From Burkholderia savannae (GTDB lineage Bacteria; Pseudomonadota; Gammaproteobacteria; Burkholderiales; Burkholderiaceae): a DNA stretch of 64,000 nt. Below are positions 20,517 through 29,425 of the stretch, in pieces. Position numbers and translations under genes: made by a program. Numbering within the stretch: position 1 is the first letter of the stretch; every line of letters starts with the position of its first letter. The stretch spans positions 1,984,001 to 2,048,000 of the forward strand of contig NZ_CP013418.1 in the NCBI RefSeq assembly GCF_001524445.2. Direction: 5' to 3'. The notes beneath the pieces were generated by a model, which had not been told where the DNA came from, ran no database searches, and saw nothing but the letters and a program-made list of their open reading frames with translations.

Positions 20517-21431
20517 ATGGATCAATCGTTCCAGGTCAATCTCAACCGCCTCCGCTACTTCCACGCAATCCTCGACCACGGATCGATCCGCGCGGCGGCA
20601 GAACGGCTGAACACCGCGCCATCCGTCGTCAGCCGGCAGTTGCAGCTGCTCGAGAGCGAAATCGGCGCACCGCTGTTCGAGCGCCGGCAGCACGGCATGA
20701 TCGCGACCGAAGCCGCCACCCTCCTCGTCGAATACACGCACGCGTGCCGAATCGGATTAGAGCAATTCCACGAATCCTTGCACGGCGAATTGCGCGGGCG
20801 CGTCGAGATCGCACTGACGGTCGGCTATGTCGAAGACCTGATGGATTCCGTTATCACACGTTTTTTGCATCGGCATCCGCACGTATCGGTCGCATTGAAC
20901 GTGCGCACCGCGGACGGCGTCGTAGATGACGTATTACGCAAACGTGCGCATATCGGCCTCACGTACAATCCGTCGCTGCCGCAAGAGATTCGCGAGTGCC
21001 TGAGCGTCGCGCATCCGACGTTTCTCGCGGTCGCGCCCGATCATCCGCTCGCGAAGCGCGGCGAGCCGCTCGAATTGCGCGAGGCCGTCAGCTATCCGCT
21101 CGCGCTGATGCCCGCGCCGTATTACGGCGTCGGGCAGATCGTGCACACCGTCGCGCATGCGGAGAACATTCCGCTCGCGCCGCGGCTCGTCACGAACTCG
21201 GTGCCCGCGATGCGGCGCTTCGTGCGTTCGGGCAACGGCGTCGCGTTCCTCACGCGCCTGCTGATCGAAGACGATCTCGAATGCGGCGAGATCGTCGCGC
21301 TGCGGATGCGCAATCCGCTGTTCAACTCGCCCTGCGGCAAGGTGCTCGTTCACAACGAGCGCGCGCTGCCGCGCGCGGCGAACGAGATCCTCGCGCAGAT
21401 CGTGCGGGATTTGCCGTCGTTCAAGGTTTGA
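20517..21431 (+). CDS. LysR-family transcriptional regulator
   Basis: 304-residue LysR regulator. N-terminal winged HTH: LNRLRYFHAILDHGSIRAAA, ERLNTAPSVVSRQLQLLESE; the effector-binding domain begins near ELRGRVEIALTVGYVEDLMD. ATG at 20517 is preferred over an in-frame TTG 18 bases upstream because AAGG lies at suitable spacing. Divergent from the MFS/M81 pair, the classic LysR arrangement, so it probably controls that pair. Confidence 0.92.
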   Translation: MDQSFQVNLNRLRYFHAILDHGSIRAAAERLNTAPSVVSRQLQLLESEIGAPLFERRQHGMIATEAATLLVEYTHACRIGLEQFHESLHGELRGRVEIALTVGYVEDLMDSVITRFLHRHPHVSVALNVRTADGVVDDVLRKRAHIGLTYNPSLPQEIRECLSVAHPTFLAVAPDHPLAKRGEPLELREAVSYPLALMPAPYYGVGQIVHTVAHAENIPLAPRLVTNSVPAMRRFVRSGNGVAFLTRLLIEDDLECGEIVALRMRNPLFNSPCGKVLVHNERALPRAANEILAQIVRDLPSFKV

Positions 21432-22268
21432 CGCGCGGCGCGCGAAGCGCCGCCGGCGCGCGATCGTTGATGCGCGCCGACGCGGCACGCGCACGCGCAC
21501 GTGAGCGCGGGAGCGCATGAGCGCCGGCGCGTCGCGCGAACGATGCGCTCGGCCGATGCGGCAATCGAAAACGCTCCGCTCGATCGGTTCTCCGAACGAA
21601 TCCGCACGCCGAAGCGGCCCCGCGATCGGGCGCACGAACGTTCGGGCTGCAACGCGCAGATGCGATCGTCGGGCTTGCCGATCGCGAAGCGTCGTTTTTC
21701 TCAACGCGCCGGCATATGCGAACGTCGAGCGGCGGCATGCATTCGCGGACGGCGCTCGACAGCGCGGCCGACTCGCTCGAAGCCGGCGATGCCCGATATC
21801 CAGCCGAACCGCGATCGCCGCTCGATCTCGCGCCGACGCACGCAATGTGTGCACATTAGCCGTCGCGCCCGAAGCATTAAAAACATATCCGCCGCACCGT
21901 TTCCTGAAATGAAACGATGCGCGCCGTGCGCCCCAACGCCGCATCGTCCCGCAAGCGCGCACAGCGCAAGCCGAGCGTGACCGTTCCCTCGACCATCACC
22001 GCGCGGGCGCGCCCGATTTCGCTCATTCATCTGCGCGCGGAAGAATTTATATGCGATATATGCGACGATGGACATCGCCGCCGTTCGTCGCGACGCACGT
22101 GCGCCTCGCGCGTCGGAACATCCGTTGCCTGCATTCTCGATTCACGGCCGGCCGCCTCGTGGCCGGCCGAACGCCAACGCGGCGAGCGCGCGGCGCGCGA
22201 GCCGAGACTCGCGCATCTCGCGCATCTCGCGCATCTCGCGCATGCTCGCCGCCCGTCAGGAGCACGCG
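21432..22268. other. spacer without supported gene
   Basis: 837 bases with many Arg-rich open frames but no start with a Shine-Dalgarno and no homology I recognise. A fourfold nine-base repeat (TCGCGCATC, last copy ending ATG) lies at about 22208-22243. Two A/T-rich patches near 21875 and 22045 could be promoters. Confidence 0.5.
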
Positions 22269-22553
22269 ATGCGGATATTCGAAACGATCGCCCTGCTGTT
22301 CTCGCGCGCCGCCGGCCGGCGGCCGCGTTCCGAAGGCTTGGCCGGTTCGCGCGTCGGCGCGCGCGCGGCGTGCCGCGCCTGTCCGTCGCGCCGCGCGCAT
22401 GCGGGCCGTCCGCACGCCGCGCACATGCATGCGCCGCAGGCGTCGCGCACGCGGCGGCCGCCGTTCGAGCCTCGGCGTCCCGAGCGGTTCGGCGCCGGCG
22501 ACGTCGAGCCCGGCTCGTCGAACGCGCCCGAGGCGGGCGGCATCAAGCTGTGA
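22269..22553 (+). CDS. possible small protein upstream of DUF3175 gene
   Basis: 94 codons starting MRIFETIALLFSRAAGRRP, with AGGAG six bases before the ATG and the stop seven bases before the DUF3175 start, which suggests coupling. The N-terminus is a short hydrophobic segment; the remainder is Arg/Ala/Pro-rich with four His and several Cys residues. No family recognised. The composition could also be chance, so confidence is low. Confidence 0.35.
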   Translation: MRIFETIALLFSRAAGRRPRSEGLAGSRVGARAACRACPSRRAHAGRPHAAHMHAPQASRTRRPPFEPRRPERFGAGDVEPGSSNAPEAGGIKL

Positions 22554-22560
22554 GCGCGCG

Positions 22561-22938
22561 ATGGCTACCGGCAAGACGCCCGCCCGCAAAAGCGCCCCGC
22601 GCAAGACCGCGCCCCGTCCGCCCGCGTCCGGCCGCAAGCGCGCCCGCACCGCGCAGGAAAAATCCGGCCGTGACTGGTCGAACGACGTGATGCGGCACAG
22701 CAACGCGCTCGATCTCGAACCCGACATCTTCAAGTCCGACGACCCCGAAGCGATCGCGCAATCGCTGAAACGCTCCGCGCTCGACAGCACGCGGCGCAAG
22801 GCCAATCCGTTTCAATCGGCGATGTCGATGCTCAATTTCTACGTGAACCGCGCCGGCCGAAACCTTCCGAAGGCGCGCCGGGAAACGCTCGAGCTCGCGA
22901 AGAAAAAATTGCGCGAGGCGTTCGGCCGCAAGCCCTGA
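22561..22938 (+). CDS. DUF3175 domain protein
   Basis: 125-residue basic protein. The first 35 residues are Lys/Arg/Ala/Pro-rich (KTPARKSAPRKTAPRPPASG), like a histone-type tail; the DUF3175 core follows: RDWSNDVMRHSNALDLEPDI, FKSDDPEAIAQSLKRSALDS, NPFQSAMSMLNFYVNRAGRN. Function of the family is unknown. The basic tail suggests nucleic-acid contact (inference). Start is the ATG seven bases after the preceding small ORF. Confidence 0.85.
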   Translation: MATGKTPARKSAPRKTAPRPPASGRKRARTAQEKSGRDWSNDVMRHSNALDLEPDIFKSDDPEAIAQSLKRSALDSTRRKANPFQSAMSMLNFYVNRAGRNLPKARRETLELAKKKLREAFGRKP

Positions 22939-23021
22939 CGCATCCGCCGAGACGAGCGCCGATCGGCCGTTGCGGACGGCCGGCCGGCGTTGCACCGAGC
23001 GCGCTTTCCCGCTCGCGGCCG

Positions 23022-23135
23022 TCATCGTCGTGCGATGCCCAGCGCGAGCACGACGTGAAAGATCACGGCGAACGCATAGAGCAGGATCTTCGCGATCTCC
23101 GCCGCGCCGCCCACCGGCGGCGACGCGCCACCCCG
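23022..23135 (-). pseudogene. 3' remnant of a DUF1328/UPF0391 membrane protein gene
   Basis: Directly after the TAG of the MipA-like gene, and in the same frame, the reverse strand encodes GGAAEIAKILLYAFAVIFHV then VLALGIARR before a TGA. This matches the C-terminal half of DUF1328 proteins as I know them (AGAAEIAKILFxIFxVIFLV..LG). The N-terminal helix and a start with Shine-Dalgarno are missing; only a GTG at 23105-23107 could start a peptide of about 28 residues. Best read as a truncated gene. Confidence 0.6.
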
Positions 23136-24053
23136 CTAAAACTGGTAATTGATCGACACGTCGACGGCCGAATCCGTCGAGCGCTGCGTGAGCGGACTGC
23201 GCGCGGCGCTGCCGACGAGTTGTTCGACCGCGCCGTCGGCCGTCACGAACCAGTGCTTCGTGACGAACCAGACGAGCGTCACGCCGCCGCCGACCGACTT
23301 CACACCCGCGCTCGGCGCATAGCGCGAATAGCCGGAGCGCGCCGCCTGCGCGTCGTTCACGCCGAACCAGCTGTTCATGTAGCGCGAATCGGCGAACGTG
23401 ACGGTCGGCCCCGCGAACCAGTAGAACGTTTCCGAGCTGCCGGGCAGCGGCATGTACGCGGCGAGATCGGCGACCCACCCGTTCGCGCCGCCGACGCTGC
23501 GGCGAACGTCCGCGCGCAGCACGAGCGGGAAATCGCGCGAGATCACGTAATCGGCCGACAGCTTGATCACCGCCGCCGGATTGACGTTGCCGACGCCCGT
23601 CAGATGACCGCGGTCGTCGGCCTCGCGGCGGCCGAAGTCGTAGCCCACGGAGATCGTCGCGCGCCAGTTCGGCCCGCGCAGCACGTTGACGCCGATCCCC
23701 TCGCCCGTCGACACGAACCACAGGTCGCGATAGCGGACGTCGAGGGTCGGCCCGGCCATCGGACGATACTGGTTCGAGCCGTCGTAGCGCGGCTGCAGCG
23801 TCGCGGCCGCGCCGACCGCGATCTGCCATGCCGGCTGCTGCGGATCGAAAAGCTTGTCGAGCGGCACGCCGGCCGAATACTGCCACTCGGCGGCCGGCGA
23901 CGGCGTCTGCGCGCGCGCCGAAACGGCCGCCGCCGCGCACGCGATGCAGACGATGCCGCGCACGGCGCGATCGATGCGATCGATGCGCCGTCGCGCCGGC
24001 GCGCGGCGCGGTGCGACGGCTCCCCGGATTGGAACGGCTCGTGCGTCGGCCAT
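23136..24053 (-). CDS. MipA/OmpV family outer-membrane protein
   Basis: 305-residue beta-barrel protein of the MipA/OmpV family (murein-hydrolase scaffolding or porin-like roles). A long basic leader with a hydrophobic stretch (IVCIACAAAAVSARA) ends in an AxA-type cleavage site before QTPSPAAEWQ. Family pieces: VGAAATLQPRYDGSNQYRPM, GVNVLRGPNWRATISVGYDF, GRREADDRGHLTGVGNV; it ends in NYQF with terminal Phe. GAGGACAGCAC upstream supports the start. Followed without a gap by a DUF1328 remnant. Confidence 0.88.
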   Translation of the reverse strand: MADARAVPIRGAVAPRRAPARRRIDRIDRAVRGIVCIACAAAAVSARAQTPSPAAEWQYSAGVPLDKLFDPQQPAWQIAVGAAATLQPRYDGSNQYRPMAGPTLDVRYRDLWFVSTGEGIGVNVLRGPNWRATISVGYDFGRREADDRGHLTGVGNVNPAAVIKLSADYVISRDFPLVLRADVRRSVGGANGWVADLAAYMPLPGSSETFYWFAGPTVTFADSRYMNSWFGVNDAQAARSGYSRYAPSAGVKSVGGGVTLVWFVTKHWFVTADGAVEQLVGSAARSPLTQRSTDSAVDVSINYQF

Positions 24054-24195
24054 GTGCTGTCCTCGTTGTTCGGATTGTTGTCGCCGCGGCGAACCCGCGC
24101 GCGAACCAACCTTTGCCGGCACGCGATTGCAGCACATCGCGCGCCCCGACGCCACCGGCGCCACCGGCGCCTCGAGCGCACGCCGGCGCGTCAGC

Positions 24196-24855
24196 TCAAG
24201 CCTCGCGCTCGACGCGATCCGCGAACAGATTCAGCGCGCGCGCGACCTGACGCCCGAAGTAGCCCGGGCGCTCACGCTCGTACGCGCGCAGCAGCGTCGT
24301 GCATTCGCGTTCCGCCCAGCGCCAGTATGGCCCCTGCTTCGCGAAAGCCGGATGATCCCGCAATTCGGCCGGCACCGTGTGCTCGTCGTCCCATCCCCAG
24401 AAATACGCCTGATGCGAACGCGAGAACGACATGCCGACCATGCTCGCGACAATTTCGTCGTGGCGCATCGTGAAGTCGATGACCTCCGTTCGCGCGAGCC
24501 CGGCGGCATCGGTGTGGCGCGCCTCGATCCAGCAGTGATAGCGCGCGAGCTGCGACAGATGCTTCGCGGCGCGGCGCCGCTCGCGCGTCGAGCAGAGCAC
24601 GAAGAGTGTGTCGTCGCCGAAATCCATGACCTCGCCGCCCGCGACGGGCCGATACCGCGTGCCGGTCAGCATGGTCAGCACGCGCGCGCCGACGATCGCG
24701 TAATCGGCGCAGCGCATGTAGCCGTTCTTGGTCGTCGCCTCCGACACGCTTCGATGGACGACTTCGTCGATGACGGGACGCAGCGCCAAGCTGATCGGCA
24801 CGGTCAGAATCGGGGAGTTTGCTGCGGATTCGTGTTGCATCGGGACTGAACGCAT
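24196..24855 (-). CDS. conserved hypothetical protein, transglutaminase-like pattern
   Basis: 219 residues; start at 24855 or the internal Met at 24840. I do not recognise a named family with confidence; DUF2026 is a possibility. The order of residues suggests a papain/transglutaminase-like fold: Cys in MRCADYAIVGARVLTMLTG, His in YHCWIEA and Asp in TEVIDFTMRHDE. The C-terminal third is rich in Trp and Tyr (FWGWDDEHTV, GPYWRWAEREC). No signal peptide, so cytoplasmic. It stands alone between the MipA-like gene and a repeat block. Confidence 0.7.
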   Translation of the reverse strand: MRSVPMQHESAANSPILTVPISLALRPVIDEVVHRSVSEATTKNGYMRCADYAIVGARVLTMLTGTRYRPVAGGEVMDFGDDTLFVLCSTRERRRAAKHLSQLARYHCWIEARHTDAAGLARTEVIDFTMRHDEIVASMVGMSFSRSHQAYFWGWDDEHTVPAELRDHPAFAKQGPYWRWAERECTTLLRAYERERPGYFGRQVARALNLFADRVEREA

Positions 24856-25532
24856 TCAGCCGATCATCGGTCGGCGCGGGTGGGAGCCGCGGAATTATTA
24901 CTTTTCGTTACATTCGGCTGTGTCGATTTTGGAAAAGATCTGTGTACTTTTGTCAAGATCGGCGCACGAAATGCTGCCTGCCGCGACAACCGCTCCGTCG
25001 CACGCCAAATCGTTCGTCGCCGCCCTCATTCGCGGCCGCGGACGGCCCGGCCCGGCCGTTCGTTCGCCCGTTGGCCCGTTGGCCCGTTCGTCCGTTCGTC
25101 CGTTGGTCCGTTGGTCCGTTGGTCCGTTGGTCCGTTGGTCCGTTGGTCCGTTGGTTCGTCCGTTCGTCCGTTCGTCCGTCCGCCCGTTCGTCCGTTGGCC
25201 CGTCCGTCCGTTGGCCCGTCCGTCCGTTGGCCCGTCCGTCCGTTGGCCCGTCCGTCCGTTGGCCCGTCCGTCCGTTGGCCCGTCCGTCCGTTGGCCCGTC
25301 CGTCCGCCGCGCGCCGCGCAAGCGGCCGTGCCGCTCACGCGGCCCCGCGCGGCTCGCTGCTCCATGCACACGCGCGAGAACCTGAAGTTCGACCGCGGAG
25401 CGGCCCTTCGCGCGCCCGCTCGTTGCGCGATGACGGCTGCGTCGCGCATTTTTTTACCAATGCGCTGTAACGAAAGTGTCGGCCGGATGGATCAACGATC
25501 GCACGCTCGGCCACGGCGAACGGATTTCCGCG
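24856..25532. other. spacer dominated by a tandem repeat
   Basis: 677 bases. An A/T-rich patch at 24895-24960 may hold the promoter of the reverse-strand gene. The 25.06-25.31 kb part is the octamer VNTR listed separately. No gene supported; all three forward frames stay open only because of the repeat. Confidence 0.6.
25062..25312 (+). repeat. octamer/16-mer VNTR
   Basis: Arrays of CCGTTGGT/CCGTTCGT octamers pass into seven or so copies of the 16-base unit TTGGCCCGTCCGTCCG. Because eight is not a multiple of three, each 24 bases contains the unit in every frame, so long open frames (RPLVRWSVGPLV-type) occur in all frames on both strands. Likely length-variable between strains. Confidence 0.9.
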
Positions 25533-25886
25533 ATGCCGGCCGAAGAGAAGGCGCGCGCGCCGCGGCCGGTCTCGACATCGCGCACGCACCGCACGCCGGC
25601 GCGCAAGCCGCGCAACGCGATCGGGCACGCGTTCACCCTCGCCGACGATCAGATCGAGGCGGCGCCGTCGCGGCGCACGCCGCGTCACGGCGACGTGCGC
25701 CGCGACGCGCTGCCGCCGCCGCTCGGCGCGACGCTCGCGCGCTCACGGCAGCGCTTCATTGCCGCGTCGCTCGAATACTTCAACGGCGACAAGCCGCGCA
25801 TCGCCAAGGCGCTCGGCATCGGCCTCGAGCCGCTGCACAACCGGCTTACGCCGATGCGCGTGCGCGAGACCGAAGCACCGCGTTAG
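25533..25886 (+). CDS. orphan Fis-type HTH protein
   Basis: 117 residues. The N-terminal 75 residues are Pro/Arg/Ala-rich and not recognised. The C-terminus, ARSRQRFIAASLEYFNGDKP then RIAKALGIGLEPLHNRL, matches the Fis-type HTH that ends NtrC/FleQ-class sigma-54 activators, with no AAA+ or receiver domain. It may be an autonomous nucleoid-type protein or a leftover of a larger activator. An in-frame GTG at 25476 is an alternative start. Confidence 0.6.
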   Translation: MPAEEKARAPRPVSTSRTHRTPARKPRNAIGHAFTLADDQIEAAPSRRTPRHGDVRRDALPPPLGATLARSRQRFIAASLEYFNGDKPRIAKALGIGLEPLHNRLTPMRVRETEAPR

Positions 25887-25992
25887 CGTGGGCGCGGCGC
25901 GCATCGTCTCGCCGGATGCTTTTGAACGAAAGCGCCATGTGGGCGATGCGCCGCCGAGAAACGCTTCGGCATGCAAACGATCCGATCCGAGA

Positions 25993-26478
25993 TCAAGCGG
26001 TCAGGTCGAAACGAAAGACGGTGCCGCCGTTTCTTTCGAGCCACACGACATCGGCCGCGCCGACTGCGGCGATCGCGCGCGGCCAGAAACGCTGCGCGGG
26101 CGCGTTCCCGCGCATCACGCTCACTTCCCAGCGCCCCGGATGCGCGCGCCACAGCGCGCAAGCCGCCGCGGCGCCGCAGCCGTGGCCGCGCGCGTGCGGC
26201 AGGATGAAGAACTCGGCAATCGAATGGTCGACCTCGGGTTCGTCGTGCGCGCGCACGAACGCGAAGCCGATGCGCGCCGTTCCCACGTCGAGCAGATAGG
26301 GCCAGCGCGCTTCGCCGGGCTGCCAGTAAAGATCGAAATAGGGATAGTCGAAACTCACTTCGTCATGCTGACCGAGTTCCGCCAGATAGCGATGCAACAT
26401 CGATCGGACGAGCGGCCGGTCCGCCGCCGAGGCGACCGTCAATGCGACCGGCGGGCCGTTCGGATGCAAGTTCGTCAT
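25993..26478 (-). CDS. GNAT family N-acetyltransferase
   Basis: 161-residue acetyl-CoA-dependent acetyltransferase. The acetyl-CoA site lies in IAEFFILPHARGHGCGAAAA (Q/RxxGxG/A type), preceded by the beta strand ARIGFAFVRAHDEPEVDH. The N-terminus PLVRSMLHRYLAELGQHDEV and YWQPGEARWPYLLDVG match a common GNAT subfamily of unknown substrate. ATG 26478 is taken because upstream codons lack homology. Confidence 0.85.
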   Translation of the reverse strand: MTNLHPNGPPVALTVASAADRPLVRSMLHRYLAELGQHDEVSFDYPYFDLYWQPGEARWPYLLDVGTARIGFAFVRAHDEPEVDHSIAEFFILPHARGHGCGAAAACALWRAHPGRWEVSVMRGNAPAQRFWPRAIAAVGAADVVWLERNGGTVFRFDLTA

Positions 26479-26779
26479 GCGCGGCATCCGTCGCCAATCG
26501 ACGCGGCGCAACGCGCCTGCGCCGCTTCGATCGCGTGCCGGCGAGCCGATCGACGCGTCGGCGGGCTCGCCGATCGATCCGTTTCACGCGCGCCGCACGC
26601 CGTTCGCGCGCGAGCGCGCGCCTGCGAGCTCGCGCGCAAATGCAAACGGCGCGCGGCGCGCCGATCGCGAACGGCCGCGACGATCCACCGTTCGCGCGCA
26701 CGATCCTCGCGTCGAGAGCGGCAAGCCATTGCAAACATGCGGCGCACGTCGCGGCCCATTCGATGCACGCGCGCGCTCG
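26479..26779. other. spacer without supported gene
   Basis: 301 bases between two reverse-strand genes. Arg-rich open frames only; nothing else recognised. Confidence 0.5.
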
Positions 26780-27667
26780 TCAGCCGCCCGCGTTGCGCGC
26801 CGCGCTGCGCGCCTCGATCGCGCGCACGACGGCCGCCATGTCCGCCTGCCCGTGCCCGAGCGCCTCGGTCTCGCGATACAGATCGCGGCAGACGTCGAGC
26901 AGCGGCGACGCAAGATGCGCGGCGTGCGCGGCCTCGGTCGCGAGCCGGCTGTTCTTGAACACGTCGGTAATCGACGCCTGAACTTCGAAGTCTTCGTTGA
27001 CGAGCTTGTCGATCTTCACGCGCGACACGCTGCTCGCCATCGGCCCCGCGTCGAGCACCGCCTGGAACTGCTTCATGTCGAGCCCGAAGCCGCGCGCCGC
27101 GTGCGCGGCCTCGGCGAGCCCCGTCACCATCGAGATCAGGAACGTGTTGACCGCGAGCTTCATCAGCAGGCCGGTCGGCACCGGTCCCGTCACGACGATC
27201 TCGCGGCACATCGGCGCGAGCAGCGAACGCACTTCGTCGACGGCCGCCGGATCGCCCGCCAGCATCGCGACGAGCTGCCCGGCCTCGGCCGGCTTGCGCG
27301 AGCCCGACACCGGCGCCTCGACATAGCGGCCGCCCGCCGCGCGAATATCGGCTTCGAGGCCGCGCGAATATTCGGCGGACACCGTCCCCATATGGACGAT
27401 CGTGTGCTGCGCGACGTTGCCCGCGAACGCGGGCGTGCCGCGGCCGAGCACCGCGTCGAGCGCGGCGTCGGTCGCCATCATCAGGATCACGACGTGCGCG
27501 TGTCGATAGACGTCGGCCGCCGATTCGGCGACCTGCGCGCCGGCCGCGCGCAACGGTTCGCAGCGCTCGGGCGTGCGGTTCCACACGACGAGCTCGGTGC
27601 CGGCGCGCGCGAGATTGAGCGCCATCGGCTGCCCCATCACGCCGATGCCGATGAATCCTACTTTCAT
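26780..27667 (-). CDS. NAD(P)-dependent 3-hydroxyisobutyrate dehydrogenase-like oxidoreductase
   Basis: 295-residue beta-hydroxyacid dehydrogenase. N-terminal Rossmann motif [20 protein letters not shown], substrate-binding [20 protein letters not shown], and the catalytic Lys in [12 protein letters not shown] (about residue 168). Such enzymes oxidise 3-hydroxyisobutyrate or tartronate-type acids or act as imine/glyoxylate reductases. ATG 27667 is chosen over 27679 because GGAGA lies six bases before it. Downstream of the FMN monooxygenase gene on the same strand. Confidence 0.9.
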   Translation of the reverse strand: MKVGFIGIGVMGQPMALNLARAGTELVVWNRTPERCEPLRAAGAQVAESAADVYRHAHVVILMMATDAALDAVLGRGTPAFAGNVAQHTIVHMGTVSAEYSRGLEADIRAAGGRYVEAPVSGSRKPAEAGQLVAMLAGDPAAVDEVRSLLAPMCREIVVTGPVPTGLLMKLAVNTFLISMVTGLAEAAHAARGFGLDMKQFQAVLDAGPMASSVSRVKIDKLVNEDFEVQASITDVFKNSRLATEAAHAAHLASPLLDVCRDLYRETEALGHGQADMAAVVRAIEARSAARNAGG

Positions 27668-27798
27668 GAGCGTCTCCATGATTTCGCCGCCGCTCGTGGC
27701 GGCGGCGCATCGGATAGGTTGCGGGCGACCGGTGCGCTGGCGCCGGCCGGGCGCCCTGGCTGGCGGCGGGTTGCACGCCGCGCCGCCGGCCAGTTTAG

Positions 27799-29148
27799 CT
27801 AAATTGCCGCAACCTGTGCGTCATGCGCGTAGCGGCTCTCCTTGTAGGGCAGACCGAGATGGTCGCGCAGCGTCGCGCCGCGCAGCACCGGATCGAAGTA
27901 GCCGCGCGCGGTCAGCTCGGGCAGCACGCGGTCGACGAAATCGTCGAGCCCGAAGCCCGTCACCGGCAGGCCGAGCATGAAGCCGTCCGCCGCGCCCTCG
28001 TCGACCCAGCGGATCATCTCGTCGGCGACCTTCTCCGCCGTGCCGATGAACGCCTCGGACGTGCCGATGTTCGAGCGCCGCGTCGCCACTTCGTATGCGA
28101 CCTCGCGCAACGTCAGCTTGCGCTCGCGCGCAAGGCGCTTGATGTTGTCGGTGGTCGACTGGAACCCGTCGCTGCCGAGATTGCCGATGTCCGGAAACGG
28201 GCCGTCGAGCGGATAGGCGCTGAAGTCGTGCTGCTGGAAGAAGTGACCGAGATACGCGAGCGCCTCGCGCGGGGACAGCAGGTCGCGCACCTGCCGGTAC
28301 TTGTCGTCGGCCTCGTCCTGCGTCGCGCCGACGATCGGGCCGATGCCCGGAAACACCTTCACGTGATCGGGATCGCGGCCCGCGGCGGCGGCCGCCGCCT
28401 TCACGCGGCGATAGAAGACGCGCGCGTCGTCGAACGTACCGCCGTTCGAGAACACCGCGTCCGCGCAGCGGCCCGCGAAATCGATCCCGTCGTCCGACGA
28501 GCCGGCCTGGAAGATCACCGGCTGCCCCTGCGGCGAGCGACGGATGTTGAGCGGCCCCTCGACGCAGAAGAAGCGGCCGCGATGATCGAGACGGTGCAGC
28601 TTGTCCGGATCGAAGAAGCGGCCGGCGGCGCGATCGCGGACGAGCGCGTCGTCGTCCCAGCTGTCCCACAGGCCCTGAACCACGTCGAGATGCTCTTCGG
28701 CGATCGCATAGCGCTGTGCATGATCCGGGTGCGGGCGGCCGTAGTTCTTCCCGGTGCCCTCGATCGACGACGTGACGACGTTCCAGCCGGCGCGCCCGCC
28801 GCTGATCAGATCGAGCGACGCGAACTGCCGCGCGACCGTGTACGGCTCGCTGTACGACGACGACACCGTGCCGACGAGACCGATCTTCGACGTGACGGCC
28901 GCGAGCGCGGACAGCAGCGAGATCGGCTCGAGGCGATTAAGGAAATGCGGCGCCGACTTCGGCGTCACGTACGCCGAATCCGCGATGAACGCGAACGCGA
29001 TGCCGGCCGCCTCCGCACGGCGCGCTCGATCCACGTAGAAGTCGAAATTGATGCTTGCGTCCGGGGGCACGCTCGGATGCTTCCATGCGTTCATGTTCGC
29101 CCCTGCCCCTTGAATCAGGACGCCGAAATGGATGTGTTTTCTGGTCAT
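27799..29148 (-). CDS. FMN-dependent monooxygenase, NtaA/SnaA/DszA family
   Basis: 449-residue class C flavin monooxygenase using FMNH2 supplied by a separate reductase. Family features: [19 protein letters not shown] at the N-terminus, [48 protein letters not shown], and [20 protein letters not shown]. Relatives attack nitrilotriacetate, sulfur heterocycles or long alkanes; the substrate here is unknown. A flavin reductase gene lies 3 kb upstream on the same strand and is a plausible partner (inference). Confidence 0.92.
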   Translation of the reverse strand: MTRKHIHFGVLIQGAGANMNAWKHPSVPPDASINFDFYVDRARRAEAAGIAFAFIADSAYVTPKSAPHFLNRLEPISLLSALAAVTSKIGLVGTVSSSYSEPYTVARQFASLDLISGGRAGWNVVTSSIEGTGKNYGRPHPDHAQRYAIAEEHLDVVQGLWDSWDDDALVRDRAAGRFFDPDKLHRLDHRGRFFCVEGPLNIRRSPQGQPVIFQAGSSDDGIDFAGRCADAVFSNGGTFDDARVFYRRVKAAAAAAGRDPDHVKVFPGIGPIVGATQDEADDKYRQVRDLLSPREALAYLGHFFQQHDFSAYPLDGPFPDIGNLGSDGFQSTTDNIKRLARERKLTLREVAYEVATRRSNIGTSEAFIGTAEKVADEMIRWVDEGAADGFMLGLPVTGFGLDDFVDRVLPELTARGYFDPVLRGATLRDHLGLPYKESRYAHDAQVAAI

Positions 29149-29425
29149 GGGAAGGCTCTATCGAAACGTTCAAACAGCGCGCGCGAACGCCGCGGCGCAG
29201 ATGCCGCCGGGCCGCGCGCCCGGGAAGGCCGCGTGCGACGTCGCGCGGCCTCGCGGCGCCGCCGTCCGCCGAACCCGGACTTCGTCACGCGGCAGCGCCT
29301 GTCTCGAACATCGGGCGAACGTCGCCCATCAGTTCGCGATGCTAAATAAATCGGCAGGACCGCTCCGCTTGCGGTGCGGCCGGCGCTTCGTCAAGCGCTT
29401 TCAGCACATCGGCGCTTCGGCGCGC

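Noticed and set aside
25062..25312. CRISPR-like array
   Set aside because: Units are contiguous with no unique spacers; simple VNTR. The same applies to the 49.2-kb array.
24728..26299. 523-codon forward ORF across the octamer VNTR
   Set aside because: Open only because the repeat lacks stops in all frames; it runs over genes on both strands.
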